This document shows, one piece after another, positions 10,256 through 21,689 of a stretch of DNA of 64,000 nucleotides. Each line of letters opens with the position of its first letter. Positions within the stretch are counted from its first letter, which is position 1. The DNA is taken from NCBI GenBank assembly GCA_025084515.1, contig JAJAGP010000887.1, positions 186,001-250,000 of the forward strand, in the 5' to 3' direction. Source of the DNA: Ancistrus triradiatus (lineage: Eukaryota; Chordata; Actinopteri; Siluriformes; Loricariidae). Both the position numbers and the translations under genes were made by a program. The notes under the pieces were generated by a model. That model was not told the DNA's origin. It did no database searches and saw nothing but the letters and a program-made list of their open reading frames with translations.

Positions 10256-10367
10256 TTATACATGTCCACAAACACGTGTTGCGAAGAGTAGACTTTGATA
10301 GATCCCTGTTCTTTGAACAAAACAGGGTGACCACTCACACCCAATTGTCATCCCATTAATTGAAACA

Positions 10368-12308
10368 TTGTTTTATCCAACTGTCACTGGGATGTCAGAC
10401 ATCAAAACAATCATGGGTGAACCAATCAAAAGTGTGGGTTCAGTTTACTATATTTAATGAAAATGCAGCTAAATGGTAGTTGCGTAGTTGCGCAGTTGCG
10501 TGCAAGCTCATCAAACACTTACAAATCTGAAACAGTGCAGCAAGTTTGGCTGTGTTCACAAAGCATGACAATGCTCCTGTGCACAAAGCATGTTCCAAAA
10601 AGACCAGCTTACCTTGTTCGGTTTACAGTGTCTGACCTCAGTAATGCTAACCTGAACACCAAATTACGGTCAGAGTATGATTATATTACAGGTATGTGCT
10701 GTTTAATGTCTGCATTACTTTCTGTGAAACAGGATGTTGATCGGACATTAATGCAGTCACATAGTAGTTTAGAGACTCTGTGCATAGTGTTCTATTTTAA
10801 ACAATAATACTGATTAAAATACAATCTGCAACCATTTAGTCCAGTACTGTACTGTACAATACAGTAAGTCTTATCTTTGTATCTTTCATAAAACTTGAAT
10901 GACTTGCCGAAAACTAATGTAAGAACATTACCATATTTTCTGCCTTTCAAGACTGCGATCCTGTTTTCTGTCAGCAGATGCTGCAAGGATTCACTTATAC
11001 TAGTTTTCTATAATTCAGATGTGAATAAGATTGATTTAAGACAGATTTCTATTTTATATTATAATTCTTAAGACCTCACGGCGCATACCTGTACTTCAGT
11101 GTGACTTAAATGAGAACGTTTACTGCCAGTAAAGCAAAGAGTAAATACCATGTACAATAATTTAACACTATGAATAAAGTAATATTGGGCATTCAGTCAG
11201 TGGCATAACAAACAAAGCATCCTCTCTACCAAAGGGGTAGTGTGCTGTCACAGAGCAGTGCAGTACATCAGTAACTATGGCTAAATCCACATTCCTTTAT
11301 TGGTATGACTGTTATAACCCGTTTACTGCTACAGAAAGTTTCTCTGCTGGTGGGATTCTACTGGTGAGTTGACAAAAGAGAATACAGGTATATGAATTCC
11401 TATTGATGATGTGTTCAAAATCAGTTATATATAATGTAAAATTCAAGTTTATTACTGCACCTTTTAGAAAGGCTTAGAACCATATGCAACACACAAACAT
11501 TGCAATGTTTATAGGACTTTATCCTTATTATTAAGGTAATTAACCTACCTAACCCACATATTACCTTGTCAGATATATCAGCTGTTGTACTACAGTAGTT
11601 GTAATGAGACACAAGAATTAGTTAGTAGCAGGATTTTAACACCATTACTGCTCGTAGGCTATTTTTGTAGCGGAACTGTTGTGAGGGGGCTTGGTTGTCA
11701 AGGAGACAAGCTGCAGTTCACAGCATCACTGGATGCTTGCATCTGTCGTCTAGGTGGCAGTCAGAAGTGTTTTTAACTTTGTTAGTGACAGAAATGTAAG
11801 GAGTGACTCTGCTTTAATGTGATTTAATTTTACTTTTGGTTGGTGTCATGGTTCATTGCCCGTGGGTGTAGGCAGTGCATTCAGTTAGCAAGTGGTTGAC
11901 TGTGAATTTGGGTTTGGCATGACTTGCACTGAAGGCCACCATCACTCCTTATAAGAAACCAGTGTGTTATACTTGTATCCCTGATGTCTATCTAGTGTAT
12001 ACAACCTGGTTGCATCGATTCTCAAGGTAGGATGTCATTCTGCTACCTATGACAGGATTGGCTTCACACAGTTTGCTGGCAGCAACACCAGAGAAACAAC
12101 AGGGAAAAAGCACCTGTGTAAAGCAGCACACCAGAGTTAAACGTGCTGTTTTGTCATGTTTATGTTTACGTTTATTCATTTATTTAACGTTGCTATCAGC
12201 ATCAGTGGCCATGTTCAGTGACACACACACAAGGTTACATCCATACACAAGGTTATCTCAAGACACGTCACTCATACACTCAAGTCAATGCTAATTTAGT
12301 GTAATCAC
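10368..12308. other. intergenic DNA without recognised feature
   Basis: AT-rich sequence with only short chance open frames. The frame 10457-10807 has no recognisable domain and no splice or repeat context, so I do not call it a gene. Confidence 0.4.
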
Positions 12309-12490
12309 TTAACCTAACATGCATGTTTTTGGACTGTGGGAGGAAACCGGAGTACACCCACGCGAGCACGGGGAGGGCATGCAGACTCCACACAGAAAGG
12401 AACCCAGGCTGCTCCACCCTGGGATTGAACCCAGGACCTTCTTGCTGTGAGGAGGCGATGCTACCCACCGAGCCACCGTGCCGCCCGCTC
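12309..12490 (-). mobile_element. tRNA-like SINE-type repeat, reverse orientation
   Basis: Read on the minus strand it begins GGCGGCACGGTGGCTCGGTG and GGGTAGCATCGCCTCCTCAC, with an A-box-like TGGCTCGGTGGG and a B-box-like GGTTCAATCCC. It ends with the common fish block carrying CTCCGGTTTCCTCCCACAGT. Related pieces lie at 18478, 45487 and 56106. Confidence 0.7.
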
Positions 12491-13059
12491 TTTTGTCATA
12501 GAAAAAAAGTTTCAGCGGGCTTTTCAGTTCTCTGCTGAAATACCTGCTTGCCACAAGCAAATACATAATACTACAGGAAATATGCTGCACAGTCATATAA
12601 ATGACAAAGAGACAAAGAGAGAGAGCGCATTTGTGGGGCTGAGTGAATCAGTACGCTGCATGCAGTTTTGCAGTCAGATAAGTTTTTTTATCTTAAATAG
12701 TAAGAAAAATGTCAATTTGTGACAATCAATAAATGCCTTTTAAATAGTTTGTCATTGGAGAGTTGGAGAGTCCAAAATGCTACTAGCTTCTAGAAATCCA
12801 CCAACAATGATCGTTGGAAATATTTTTGCTTCTTGTGCGTGGAGGCAAATTACACTTGCATCCTCTTTCAAACAGGCTGGTCATTGAATCAGACAGGCCC
12901 ATCATTGAGTCAGTGCCAATTAAAGTCAATTCTATGAAGACCCTTAGAACTATGAGTCAGGCTTAAAACAGTTGGAGTTGATTCCTCACAAAGAAAAATG
13001 ATTCGTGTCACATTAAAGGCTTACAGTGGAGTTAAGACAGCAGCCATTGCTCTATGAAG
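12491..13059. other. intergenic DNA
   Basis: No gene is supported. The part 12770-13059 may belong to an extended repeat X. Confidence 0.35.
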
Positions 13060-13262
13060 AGTTATTTAACACGAATCTTTGAAAAATTATTAAGCTTATG
13101 ATATCATTTAAAGATCATGGAAATTATTTCTTAGTTCACAGTTTACAGCTCAGGAAGCTGTGAATCACAGAATGGTTTTGGGCTGAGTATCGTCTCATTG
13201 TCATTTAAATGGACAAGCACTCAAAACCAGTCCTAAAAAGTGCTGTTTAGACTTCTTCTGCT
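13060..13262. repeat. unclassified dispersed repeat X, copy 2
   Basis: It shares ATTAAGCTTATGATATCATT, TTAGTTCACAGTTTACAGCT, GTGAATCACAG and CAAAACCAGTCCTAAAAAGT with 5280-5465 (inverted) and, in part, with 45840-46040 (CAAACCAGTCTTTCTAAAAA). No coding sequence. Confidence 0.5.
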
Positions 13263-14049
13263 CCATTTCTTAAATGTCATCATAACAATAGATTTGGGAA
13301 TTCTCATGTGTGGAACAGTTTTTCACAATCACTGCTGATTTATGAACATAGTGCAGGTACATTTTGTTCCTAGGAATATCTAGGGGTGCCAGTAATTAGC
13401 ACATGGTGTTATTCTTCCTCTGTCGACTGATCCCATTAGGAGTTGCCATTGTGGACCCTCCTGATTTATCCAGACTTGGGACTGAGAGTGCCCCTGGTAT
13501 GTGCACCCCCAGTGGCTGTTTTTTTTATTTTTTATTTTTTTTACAAAAACGCACCACCCAACCTTCATATCACAAGCCCCACCTAGGATTATAACCCAGG
13601 CCCTCAGGCAGTGGCATTTTAAGCAGCTTGCTATACCCTCTCTACCCACAAGAGCTGCAGGAATTAGGACATGTAGGTTTGTTATACAGTCTTAAGGCTA
13701 GCCTAGATTTTTGTCATGTTTTCAATGTGAGATAATTAACTACAGATTTATTTTTACATAACCTTCCCCCCCCCCCCCCATCTTTACCAATAGTGCCAAT
13801 AGTTCTGCTGCTCTCTGCAGTGTCGCTTAGGTTAAGGAAAGAAGGAAAAAAAGGATTGTCAAGGCTCATGTGTGTTTACATTTGAATTCAGTTCTTGTAC
13901 AATAGTCCCATATGTCATTGTGTCATTATTGGGATTACATGATTCCTCAGTGTTCTTTGAGGAATTAAACCACGTAGTCGAATTAACTCTGTCATCATAC
14001 AGCTCTTTCACAAGACTTTCCAATCATCATTTTACTTAAATCCACAAAA
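13263..14049. other. intergenic DNA with short homopolymer tracts
   Basis: It contains T-rich tracts near 13520-13545 and a C run at about 13766-13781. No gene is supported. Confidence 0.4.
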
Positions 14050-14300
14050 TCCAATCATTCATTCATTTTCTTATCTGCTTTATCCTGGTCAGGGTCCCGG
14101 GAAAGCCAGTGCCTAGCTGGTGGCACAAGGTCTGAGGCAGGAACAACCCAAGAAAGGATCCCAATCTATCGAAAGCCAATCACACACTCATGCACACACT
14201 CACACACCAATTAACATAACACACTTCTTTGATATGTGGGAGGAATCCAGAGTACCCAGCGTACAAACTCTTCAGGTCAGGAGGTCAGGAGTCCGAGGTC
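14050..14300. repeat. common fish interspersed repeat
   Basis: It starts with ATTCATTCATTTTCTTATCT and GCTTTATCCTGGTCAGGGTC, continues through a CACACTCA-rich stretch and ends with TGTGGGAGGAATCCAGAGTA. This is the layout of a widespread fish repeat related to the SINE-type repeat at 12309. It is degenerate and non-coding. Confidence 0.55.
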
Positions 14301-14396
14301 AGAATGGAACCGGGGACACTGAGGGACGCCATTTGATTCAGCAGAATGATATCGTTTCTGTGTGAAAAAGTTCGTTTCATGCTGTTAACACAGATA

Positions 14397-15645
14397 CAGT
14401 GATGCTTGAAATTTTGTGAAGCCTTTAGAATTCTCCATATTTCTGCATAAATATGACCTAAAACATCATCACACAAGTCCTAAAAGTAGACAAAAATAAC
14501 AGAGTTAAACAAATGAGACAAAAATAGTATACTTGGTCATTTATTTATTGAGCAAAATTATCCAATATAACATATTAGTGAGTGACAAAAGTATGTGAAC
14601 CTCTTGGATTAGCAGTTAATTTGAAGGTGAAATTAGAGTCAGGTGTTTTCAATCAATGGGATGACAATCAGGTGTGAGTGGGCACCCTGTTTTATTTCAG
14701 GAACAGGGATCGATCAAAGTCTACAACACATTTGTGGAAGTGTATCATGGCACGAACAAAGGAGATCTCTGAGGACCTCAGAAAGAGTTGTTGATCATCA
14801 AGGCTGGAAAAGAGTATAAAACCATCTCTAAAGAGTTTGGACTCAACCAATCCACAGTCAGACAGATTGTGTACAAATGGAGGATACTCAAGACCAATGT
14901 TACCCTCCCCAGGAGTGGTCGACCAACAAACATCACTCCAAGAGCAAGGCGTGTAATAGTTGGCGAGGTCACAAAGGACTCCAGGGTAACTTGTAAGCAA
15001 CTGAAGGCCTCTCTCACATTGGCTAATGTTAATGTTCATGAGTCCACCATCAGAAGAACACTGAACAACAATGGTGGGCATGGCAGGGTTGCATGCTGCT
15101 CATCTGCAGTTTGCCAAAAGTCACGTGGACAAGCCTTTTGGAAGAATGTTTTGTGGACAGATGAGACCAAAACAGAACTTTTTGGTTTGAAATAAAAGCA
15201 TTAGGTTTGGAGAAAGGAAAACAGTGCATTCCAGCATAATTACCTTATGCCATCTGTGAACCATGGTGGTGGTAGTGTCATGGTTTGGGTGTTTTGCTGC
15301 ATCTGGGCCAGGACGGCTTGCCATCGATAATGGAACAATGCATTCTGAATTATATGAGAGAATTCTAAAGGAAAATGTCAGGACATCTGTCCATGAACTG
15401 AATATCAAGAGAAGGTAGGTCATGCAGCAAGACAATGACCCACACCAGATACTGAAAGCAATGGTTCACATACTTTTGCCACTCACTAATATGTAATATT
15501 GGATAATTTTCCTCAATAAATAAATTACCAAGTATAATATTTTTGTACTTTTAGGACTTGTGTGAAACTCTGATGATATTTTAGGTCATATTTATGTAGA
15601 TACATGGAAAATTCAAAAGGCTTCACAAAGTTTCAAGCACCACTG
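14397..15645 (+). mobile_element. Tc1-like transposon, family A copy 2
   Basis: Left end CAGTGATGCTTGAA at 14397 and right end (inverted) CAGTGGTGCTTGAA ending at 15645, flanked by TA. Long inverted repeats and a degenerate transposase lie between. At 1249 bases it is about 350 bases shorter than full length because of internal deletions. Confidence 0.9.
14747..15470 (+). pseudogene. Tc1 family A transposase, deleted
   Basis: The start is at 14747 (MARTKEISEDL, then a frameshift). The next frame gives YKTISKEFGLNQSTVRQI and YKWRILKTNVTLPRSGRPTN, a good helix-turn-helix, then KQLKASLTLANVNVHES. A small deletion is followed by ILWTDETK-type sequence (first catalytic Asp near 15165). The middle of the enzyme survives in pieces, but the second catalytic region is cut at QQDNDP (near 15430) and most of the C-terminus is gone. 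Inactive. Confidence 0.85.
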
Positions 15646-16244
15646 TATACTTACTTTTAAGATATAGATTTTCAATTACAAAACACTACCCAGCCATATG
15701 AGTGGACAATATAAACTTAAACAGAAAGCATTTATTACTCTTTAATAACTGAATGACATTTTTATGCTGCAGCACAGTATCTTATTGCAGCTTCTTTGAG
15801 GAACACTGCTAAGGCATCAAAATCACCAGAATAATAAATTTTTAATACAAAATATTAACTTTCTCAATTAGGTACTAATGCATAACTGTGGTTACACTGA
15901 ACTCGTGTGTTTATGAGATTCTGCTGCCGTATGGTTATAACAATTGTAGTAAAAGGCAGTGTCTAACAGACAGTGTCTAGCAGATGCTAACAAGGGCCTT
16001 TAGATAGTCAAGTAACAAAACTGAGTAACAGTCTTAAATACAATTATCACAAATAAAAGTACCACGTTTATAAGATGTTGCAGATTGCTCAATAAAATCT
16101 GTTTTCATTCAGCAACTGTTTCATGCATTCTGATTTGTGTAATTTTCATTATTTACATATATAACAGTTTCAGCCGGTTTTAGCGTGACTGGCTTCAGGA
16201 GGTCTCATATAACCGATTTTGTTCAACCACATGAACAGGACAGT
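15646..16244. other. intergenic AT-rich DNA
   Basis: No supported gene or named repeat. Confidence 0.35.
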
Positions 16245-16740
16245 GCTTTTACTAATGTTAATTCATAATTCAGTTCATCATTCAAATTTTCAGGTATTCG
16301 ATGGTTTGTTTAAGATACATGTTTAAGGGTTTGTTTTCTGAAATGAGGAGAAAAAAGCCTTAGAGATTGCAGCTGTGTTTTGTGTGTTACTTAGCTAGTC
16401 AACTAGAGAGTCTCCCTAAATACCGCATTATTTATGATGGACTAGGGACACTACTAAGGAATTATTGAATAATTTTGAACACAACAATGTCTCCGGCCAT
16501 GCTGTTTGTATTTCACACATGGCGAAAAGAATCTGCGAAGGAGCAACTTCGAAAACAATCAGATTAACGGATTTAATAAGAAGTCTAAAACAGCATCACC
16601 CTGCTGAATATGCAGAGTTTGACAAAACAAACAAAGTCAAAGAGGCTAATGCTAAAGCTAAAACTAACGAGATACAAAAGCCAGACACAAGCCAGCAATC
16701 CCTGCTATCTTTAACAGAGCATTCAGTGAATCTCTAATAA
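16245..16740 (+). mobile_element. hAT-type remnant with BED-like finger, copy 1
   Basis: This stretch is a diverged repeat of 44143-44520. An open frame at 16465-16737 (90 codons) contains CEGATSKTIRLTDLIRSLKQ then HHPAEYAEFDK, the zinc-binding end and following residues of a BED finger as found at the N-terminus of hAT transposases and ZBED proteins. The first Cys pair is not well placed. The frame stops after an Asn/Lys-rich stretch. It reads as the decayed 5' part of a hAT element, not a host gene. Confidence 0.6.
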
Positions 16741-16752
16741 ATAAACAAATAA

Positions 16753-16754
16753 AT

Positions 16755-16812
<58 letters not shown>

Positions 16813-16900
16813 GAGTTGATATATATCAACTCGACTCTGTGTGGTGTGTGGTGTGTGGTGTGTGTGTGTGTGTCTGTGTGTGTGTGTGTGTGTTTGTTTA
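16753..16900. repeat. (CA)n and (GT)n arrays around a perfect palindrome
   Basis: A CA array at about 16758-16810 is followed by a 24-base perfect palindrome at 16811-16834 (half-site TCGAGTTGATAT) and then an imperfect GT array to about 16898. The two arrays are complementary, so about 140 bases could fold into one hairpin. Confidence 0.85.
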
Positions 16901-17452
16901 TGCAAAGATGGGCAGAGGATCTCTGTTTTATCAACAAATGCATGAGAAAATCATTTAAATGTTTTAAAACATTCAAAGAAAGACTGGAAGGGAACATCAC
17001 TTTTTCTGATTTACCTCGTTCACACTACCTTGATGAAAAATGCATGGAAGTCCCTGGAAAAAATAATGTCTTGAAGGCAGCTTATGTTGTTCTAAAATCT
17101 CAATGTACATTTCTGCCTTAATGCTGCCATCACAGAAATGTACGTGACCTTTGCCAAGGGCACTGACCCAACCCCATGACAGAGCTTTTTTTATGACAGA
17201 GGATTTTGGACTTATTGCTGATAATAGTCTGGATGGTCCTTCTCGTCTTTGGTCCGAAGCACACGGCATACATTTCTTCCAAAAAGATGTATTTGTTCCT
17301 GAAATACAGATTCATCTGACCACAAGACACATTTTCCACTGATGGTCCATCCTAGATGCCTCCGAACCCATAGAAGTCGATGCCACTTATAGTTAACATA
17401 AGCTTGTTTTTTTGTACAATAATGTTTTAATTGGTATTTGTGAATGTAACTC

Positions 17453-17769
17453 TGGAGTCTGGAGTCATGTCTGGCCTGCCTGCCTTGTCCTCTAGCCGGG
17501 AGTGTCGAGTGGGCGGTCTGGCTGAACTAGGCTTCGGTCCTCATGATCTTGACTCATGCATCCTTGCCTTAGAATAAGGGCAGAGCTGGGGGTTCATAGT
17601 CAAAGAGTCTTATGGTGATCAGAGACGTTGGGTTGCTGTCTTCTGCCGCTCGTGGGGTTGCCAATGTCTCATGTGATCCCTCTTGGCTGTGTTTCCTACC
17701 AGTTCTCCTCTTTCTAGCTTTCTAGCTACCCCGCCCCCCCCGCCCCCCCACCCCCCCCCTCCAACCCCC

Positions 17770-17833
<64 letters not shown>

Positions 17834-18360
17834 TTGGCTGTGTTTTCCTACCAGTTCTCCGTCTTTCCTAGCTTTCTAGCTATGCTGCTATAGCTAATGC
17901 TGCCGGGGTCTCATGCTACACTTGGCATCAGTGATTGACATGGCATCAGTGATTGTTGATAAACACTGTGCTCTTAATCAATAACTTATTACATTTTCTG
18001 TTTCCTTCTCTCCGAGCTGTGTTCCGGCAGTTTCCCGGCCACACACATGATGGTTCATCTGATGGAGCTCCACTGTGCATAATTCACATTTTATTTCGAC
18101 CATGACTCCATGACTCTTAGTTTCGCTTCTTTAGATTTATCATCTACGCCGCCAAGGAGGTTTGGGTCCCTTTTTGAGTCTTGGTCCTCCCAAGGTTTCT
18201 TCCTAGAACTAGGGAGTTTTTCCTTGCCACTGTCGCCCTAGGCTTGCTCAATTTGAGATTGGACGTAGTTATTAGGAGATAATCTAAACTTGTAAAGTTG
18301 CTTTGAGACAATGCTCCATTGTAAAAAGCGCTATATAAATAAATCTGACTTGACTTGACT
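17453..18360 (+). mobile_element. L2 LINE 3' end, 5'-truncated
   Basis: It matches the 3' untranslated region of the L2 element at 63215-64000 (shared GGAGTCATGTCTGGCCTGCC, TAGAATAAGGGCAGAGCTGG and AAGGTTTCTTCCTAGAACTA). It ends with AAAAAGCGCTATATAAATAA followed by a TGACT-type short tail repeat, the normal L2 terminus. No coding part is present. A C tract interrupts it. Confidence 0.85.
17731..17830 (+). repeat. poly-C tract with flanking partial duplication
   Basis: About 100 bases of nearly pure C lie inside the L2 3' end. The sequence before it (CTTGGCTGTGTTTCCTACCA, 17682-17701) is repeated after it (17834-17853 with one inserted T), so the tract sits between two copies of a ~45-base segment. 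This is either a real expansion or an assembly or read error. Confidence 0.8.
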
Positions 18361-18477
18361 ATTGTAGTGCTTCATAAAGGTTTGATAAAATAATCACTGT
18401 AGATGGTGAAATATCTAAATCCCTTCCAAACTTTCTTTGAGCAACATTGTGTTTAAACATCTTATTCATTTTCTGAC

Positions 18478-18537
18478 GAGGCAGTACGGTGGGTAGCACC
18501 ACCGCCTCACAGCTAGAAGGTCCTGGGCTCAATCTCA
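18478..18537 (+). mobile_element. SINE-type fragment
   Basis: GAGGCAGTACGGTGGGTAGC then CACCGCCTCACAGCTAGAAG matches the first ~60 bases of the tRNA-like repeat at 12309 (which is inverted there). Confidence 0.6.
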
Positions 18538-19978
18538 TAGGTACACTTCAACTATGAGAGACAAAATGAGAAAAAAAAATCCAGGAAATCACATTGTAGG
18601 ATTTTTAAAGAATTTAATTGTAAAATAAGAAAATAAGCTTTTGGTCACCCACAAACAAACAAGATTTCTGGCTCTCACAGACCTGTAACTTCTTCTTTAA
18701 GAAGCTCCTCTGTCCTCCACTCGTCACCTGTATTAATGGCACCTGTTTGACCTTGTTATCTGTATAAAAGACACCTGTCCACAGCCTCAAACAGTCAGAC
18801 TCCAAACTCAACCATGGCCAAGACCAAAGAGCTGTTGAAGGACACCAGGAAGAAAACTGTAGACCTGCACCAGGCTGCTGTGTGAATAAAGCAATTGTAA
18901 GATATACAAGACCATTGATAAACTCCCTTGATCTGGGGCCCCATGAGACCTCATCCTGTGGGGTCAAAATGACCATGAGAACGATGAGCAAAAATCCCTG
19001 AACTACACGGAGGGACCTGATGAATGACCTGCAGAGAGCTGGGACCAACGTAACAAGGCTACCATCAGTAACACACTACTCCAAGAGGGACTCAGATCCT
19101 GTAGTGCCAGGCGTGTCCCCTTGCTTAAGCCAGTACATGTCCAGGCCCGTCTGAAGTCTGCCAGAGTGCATATGGATGATCCAGAAGAGGATTGGGAGAA
19201 TATCATGTGGTCAGATGAAACCAAAATAGAACTGTTTGGTAAAAACTCAACTGGAGGAAAAAGGATGCGGAGTTGCATCCCAAGAACACCATACCTGCTG
19301 TCAAGCATGAGGGAGGAAACATCATGCTTTGGGGCTGTTTTTCTACAGAGAGGACAGGACAACTGATCCGTGTTAAGGGAAGAATGAACGGGGCCATGTA
19401 TCGTGAGATTTTAAGCCAAAACTTACTTCCATCAGTGAGAGCACTGAAGAACATGGCTGGGTCTTCCAGCATGACAATGATCCCAAACACACCACTCAGG
19501 CAACAAAGGAGTGGCTCCGTAAAAAGCATTTCAAGGTCCTGGAGTGGCCTAGCCAATCTCCAGACCTCAAGCCCATAGAAAATTTGTGGAGGGAGTTGAA
19601 AGTCCGTGTTGTCCAGTGACAGCCCCAAAAACATCACTGCTCTACAGGAGATCTGCATTGAGGAATGGGCCAAAATACCAGCTACAGTTTGTGCAAACCT
19701 GGTGAAGACTTACAGGAAACGTTTGTAACCTTTGTTGGCAATGACAGAGGTCAAAGTATTGAGCTGAACTTTTGTTATTGACCAAATTCTTATTTTCCAC
19801 CATAATTTACAATTAAATTCTTTAAATATCCTACAATGTGATTTCCTGGATTTTTTTTCCTCAATTTGTCTCTCATAGTTGAAGTGTAGCGATGATGAAA
19901 ATTACAGACCTCTCTCATCTTTATAAGAAAGAGAACTTCCACAATCAGTGGCTGACTAAATAATTTTTTGCCCCACTG
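18538..19978 (+). mobile_element. Tc1-like family B copy 2, left end missing
   Basis: The match to family B starts inside the left inverted repeat (ATAGGTACACTTCAACTATG) and continues to the complete right end (inverted CAGTGGGGCAAAAAATTA) at 19978 with TA following. The outermost ~90 bases on the left are absent. Confidence 0.9.
18814..19728 (+). pseudogene. Tc1 family B transposase, frameshifted
   Basis: The start at 18814 reads MAKTKELLKDTRKK. A deletion removes most of the helix-turn-helix. The rest survives in shifting frames: NDLQRAGTNVT region, then VHMDDPEEDWENIMWSDETK (first catalytic Asp near 19215), HEGGNIMLWGCFS, AGSSSMTMIPNTPL marking a frameshift across the DNDPKHT box (about 19482), PSQSPDLKPIENLWREL in a third frame, and a stop at 19726. 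The second half is well preserved at DNA level, but the gene is inactive. Confidence 0.87.
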
Positions 19979-19980
19979 TA

Positions 19981-20930
19981 TAAACTACTATAATATTGCC
20001 GCTGTTAATTTGCTACTGCTCAGATTTAGTGTTAATCAGATTTTCTCACTCCCTGGCTTGGCTTTCCCAGGAAATTTTGGGGCATCTCTAGTACACGTCT
20101 AACTACTACATTACTGTAAAACCTCCCATACAAAGTAGATATAGTAAGCAGACGCAGTAAATAGTCTTCAAAAATAGCTGACTTTATCATCAATTTTTCT
20201 TTAATTTTGCTGTGTTAATTATAAAAATATACCATTTAAAACTGTGTCAGTTCCCGTTTGCTCTCAATAAAGAAGACATTCTACTAAATACAAAACCCAG
20301 TGATAAAGTGCAACTTTATGTAACCATGTCACATTTATGATGTGATAAACATTCCTCCCAAAAAAAACCTTTAATATGTTTAAAGAGCTATACCACTGAA
20401 AAAAAAATTAGGTCATGAGATCAAATTAAAGTCCACAATATTTTTTTAAATTTCTAGTTCATCACATGTAAGATTTAAAAACAACAAAGAAACAAAGAAA
20501 ACAAAGAAATTGCAAAGAGGCAGAAAACATTACCTCTAAAAAACACTATTTCAAGCATGAAGAAAAGTGATACAAGTATGGCAAAGTACTGTACAAGTAC
20601 CACATCCAAGGAAAACCAAGTAATAAAAAAAGAAAATATGCACAGCAAGAGCCATACATTTGCAGCCACCCTACCTGAATGACTAGGGGAGGCCATCATA
20701 GATGATCACAGAACAAGCAGGATGTAGATATTGTCAAGGGCAGGTTCAACACACTGCTGAGCTACAAGCTTTGCTGTCCAGGAAACAAGAAACTGAGAAC
20801 TGCATGTAGAATCCACCTGTAAGTAAGACAAAGTTACAGAAATAATTGGTACAATACTGAAATATTTGCTGACAGAGGAAAATGCTATTCAAATTAAATC
20901 TGATCTGTCACTAACTTTATGCAACATGTT
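19981..20930. other. intergenic AT-rich DNA
   Basis: No gene is supported. The part 20480-20700 is A-rich and has no recognisable domain on either strand. Confidence 0.4.
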
Positions 20931-21069
<139 letters not shown>

Positions 21070-21256
21070 ATTACTTTATTTACAAATTAAATTATTGCAT
21101 AATATATTGTCTCACCTATTACTTATGCAAAAAGCTTGTAAACTTAGAAACTTGCTAAACCATCACTGCAGAGACAGGCCAGGTCACTGTAACACATAGT
21201 TGAATGTCCTTATTGGGTGGGGGATTTCGGTGGGTATGGGATTATGGAGTGGAATA

Positions 21257-21570
21257 GGTCCTGGAGTGGCCTAGCCAGTCTCCAGACCTCAAGCCCATAG
21301 AAAATTTGTGGAGGGAGTTGAAAGTCCGTGTTGCCCAGCGACAGCCCCAAAACATCACTGCTCTAGAGGAGATCTGCATGGAGGAATGGGCCAAAATACC
21401 AGCTACAGTTTGTGCAAACCTGGTGAAAACTTACAGGAAATGTTTGACTTATGTCATTGCCAACAAAGGTTATGTTACAAAGTATTGAGTTCAACTTTTG
21501 CTATTGACCAAATACTTTTTTCCACCATAATTTACGATTAAATTCTTTAAAAATACTACAATGTGATTTG
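21257..21570 (+). mobile_element. Tc1 family B C-terminal fragment
   Basis: It begins at GGTCCTGGAGTGGCCTAGCC and encodes, in one open frame at 21306-21488, the C-terminal end of the family B transposase (LWRELKVRVAQRQPQNITAL, EEWAKIPATVCANLVKTYRK, a KGYVTKY end and a stop). It retains the third catalytic Glu but nothing upstream. It fades within the right inverted repeat near 21570. Confidence 0.85.
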
Positions 21571-21689
21571 AAAATGAAAAATATTAAAGCATTAGTTGAA
21601 GTAATTTGGATCTCAGGAAAAAATTACTCATTAAGAAATAATTATTTTAACAAAACTGCATGTCTCACGATTAGTACTGCCTCAGCACG

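Larger units (their letters stand above)
5807..10367 (-). mobile_element. Tc1 family A copy 3, split by Gypsy element
   Basis: The stretch 5807-5880 matches the 3' end of a minus-strand family A copy (TTTGCTTTCAGTATCTG and GCAGCAATAACTGCAACTAA, compare 23360-23420). After the Gypsy-type element the match resumes at about 9849 with GCAAACTGCAGATGA and continues to about 10367 through the N-terminal half of the transposase. The catalytic part between these points is absent, so the Gypsy insertion came with a deletion or was followed by one. The outer inverted repeats are not recognisable. Confidence 0.75.
16985..18475 (-). mobile_element. Tc1-like family D copy 1, split by an L2 end
   Basis: The part 17000-17452 matches the family D copy at 49220-49640, including the minus-strand translation VISNKSKILCHKKSSVMGLG and the CCAACCCCATGACAGAGC block. 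The match resumes at about 18361 with AAATATCTAAATCCCTTCC and CATTGTGTTTAAACATCTT (compare 49797-49857). The interruption is an L2 LINE 3' end. The transposase is a short, broken remnant. Confidence 0.7.

Noticed and set aside
10457..10807. 116-codon open frame
   Set aside because: No recognisable domain, no neighbouring splice or promoter features, and AT-rich context typical of chance frames.
16723..17000. Open frames rich in Thr-His or Cys-Val
   Set aside because: They are translations of the CA and GT microsatellites.
17683..17871. Proline-rich small protein
   Set aside because: It is a translation of the poly-C tract inside the L2 3' end.
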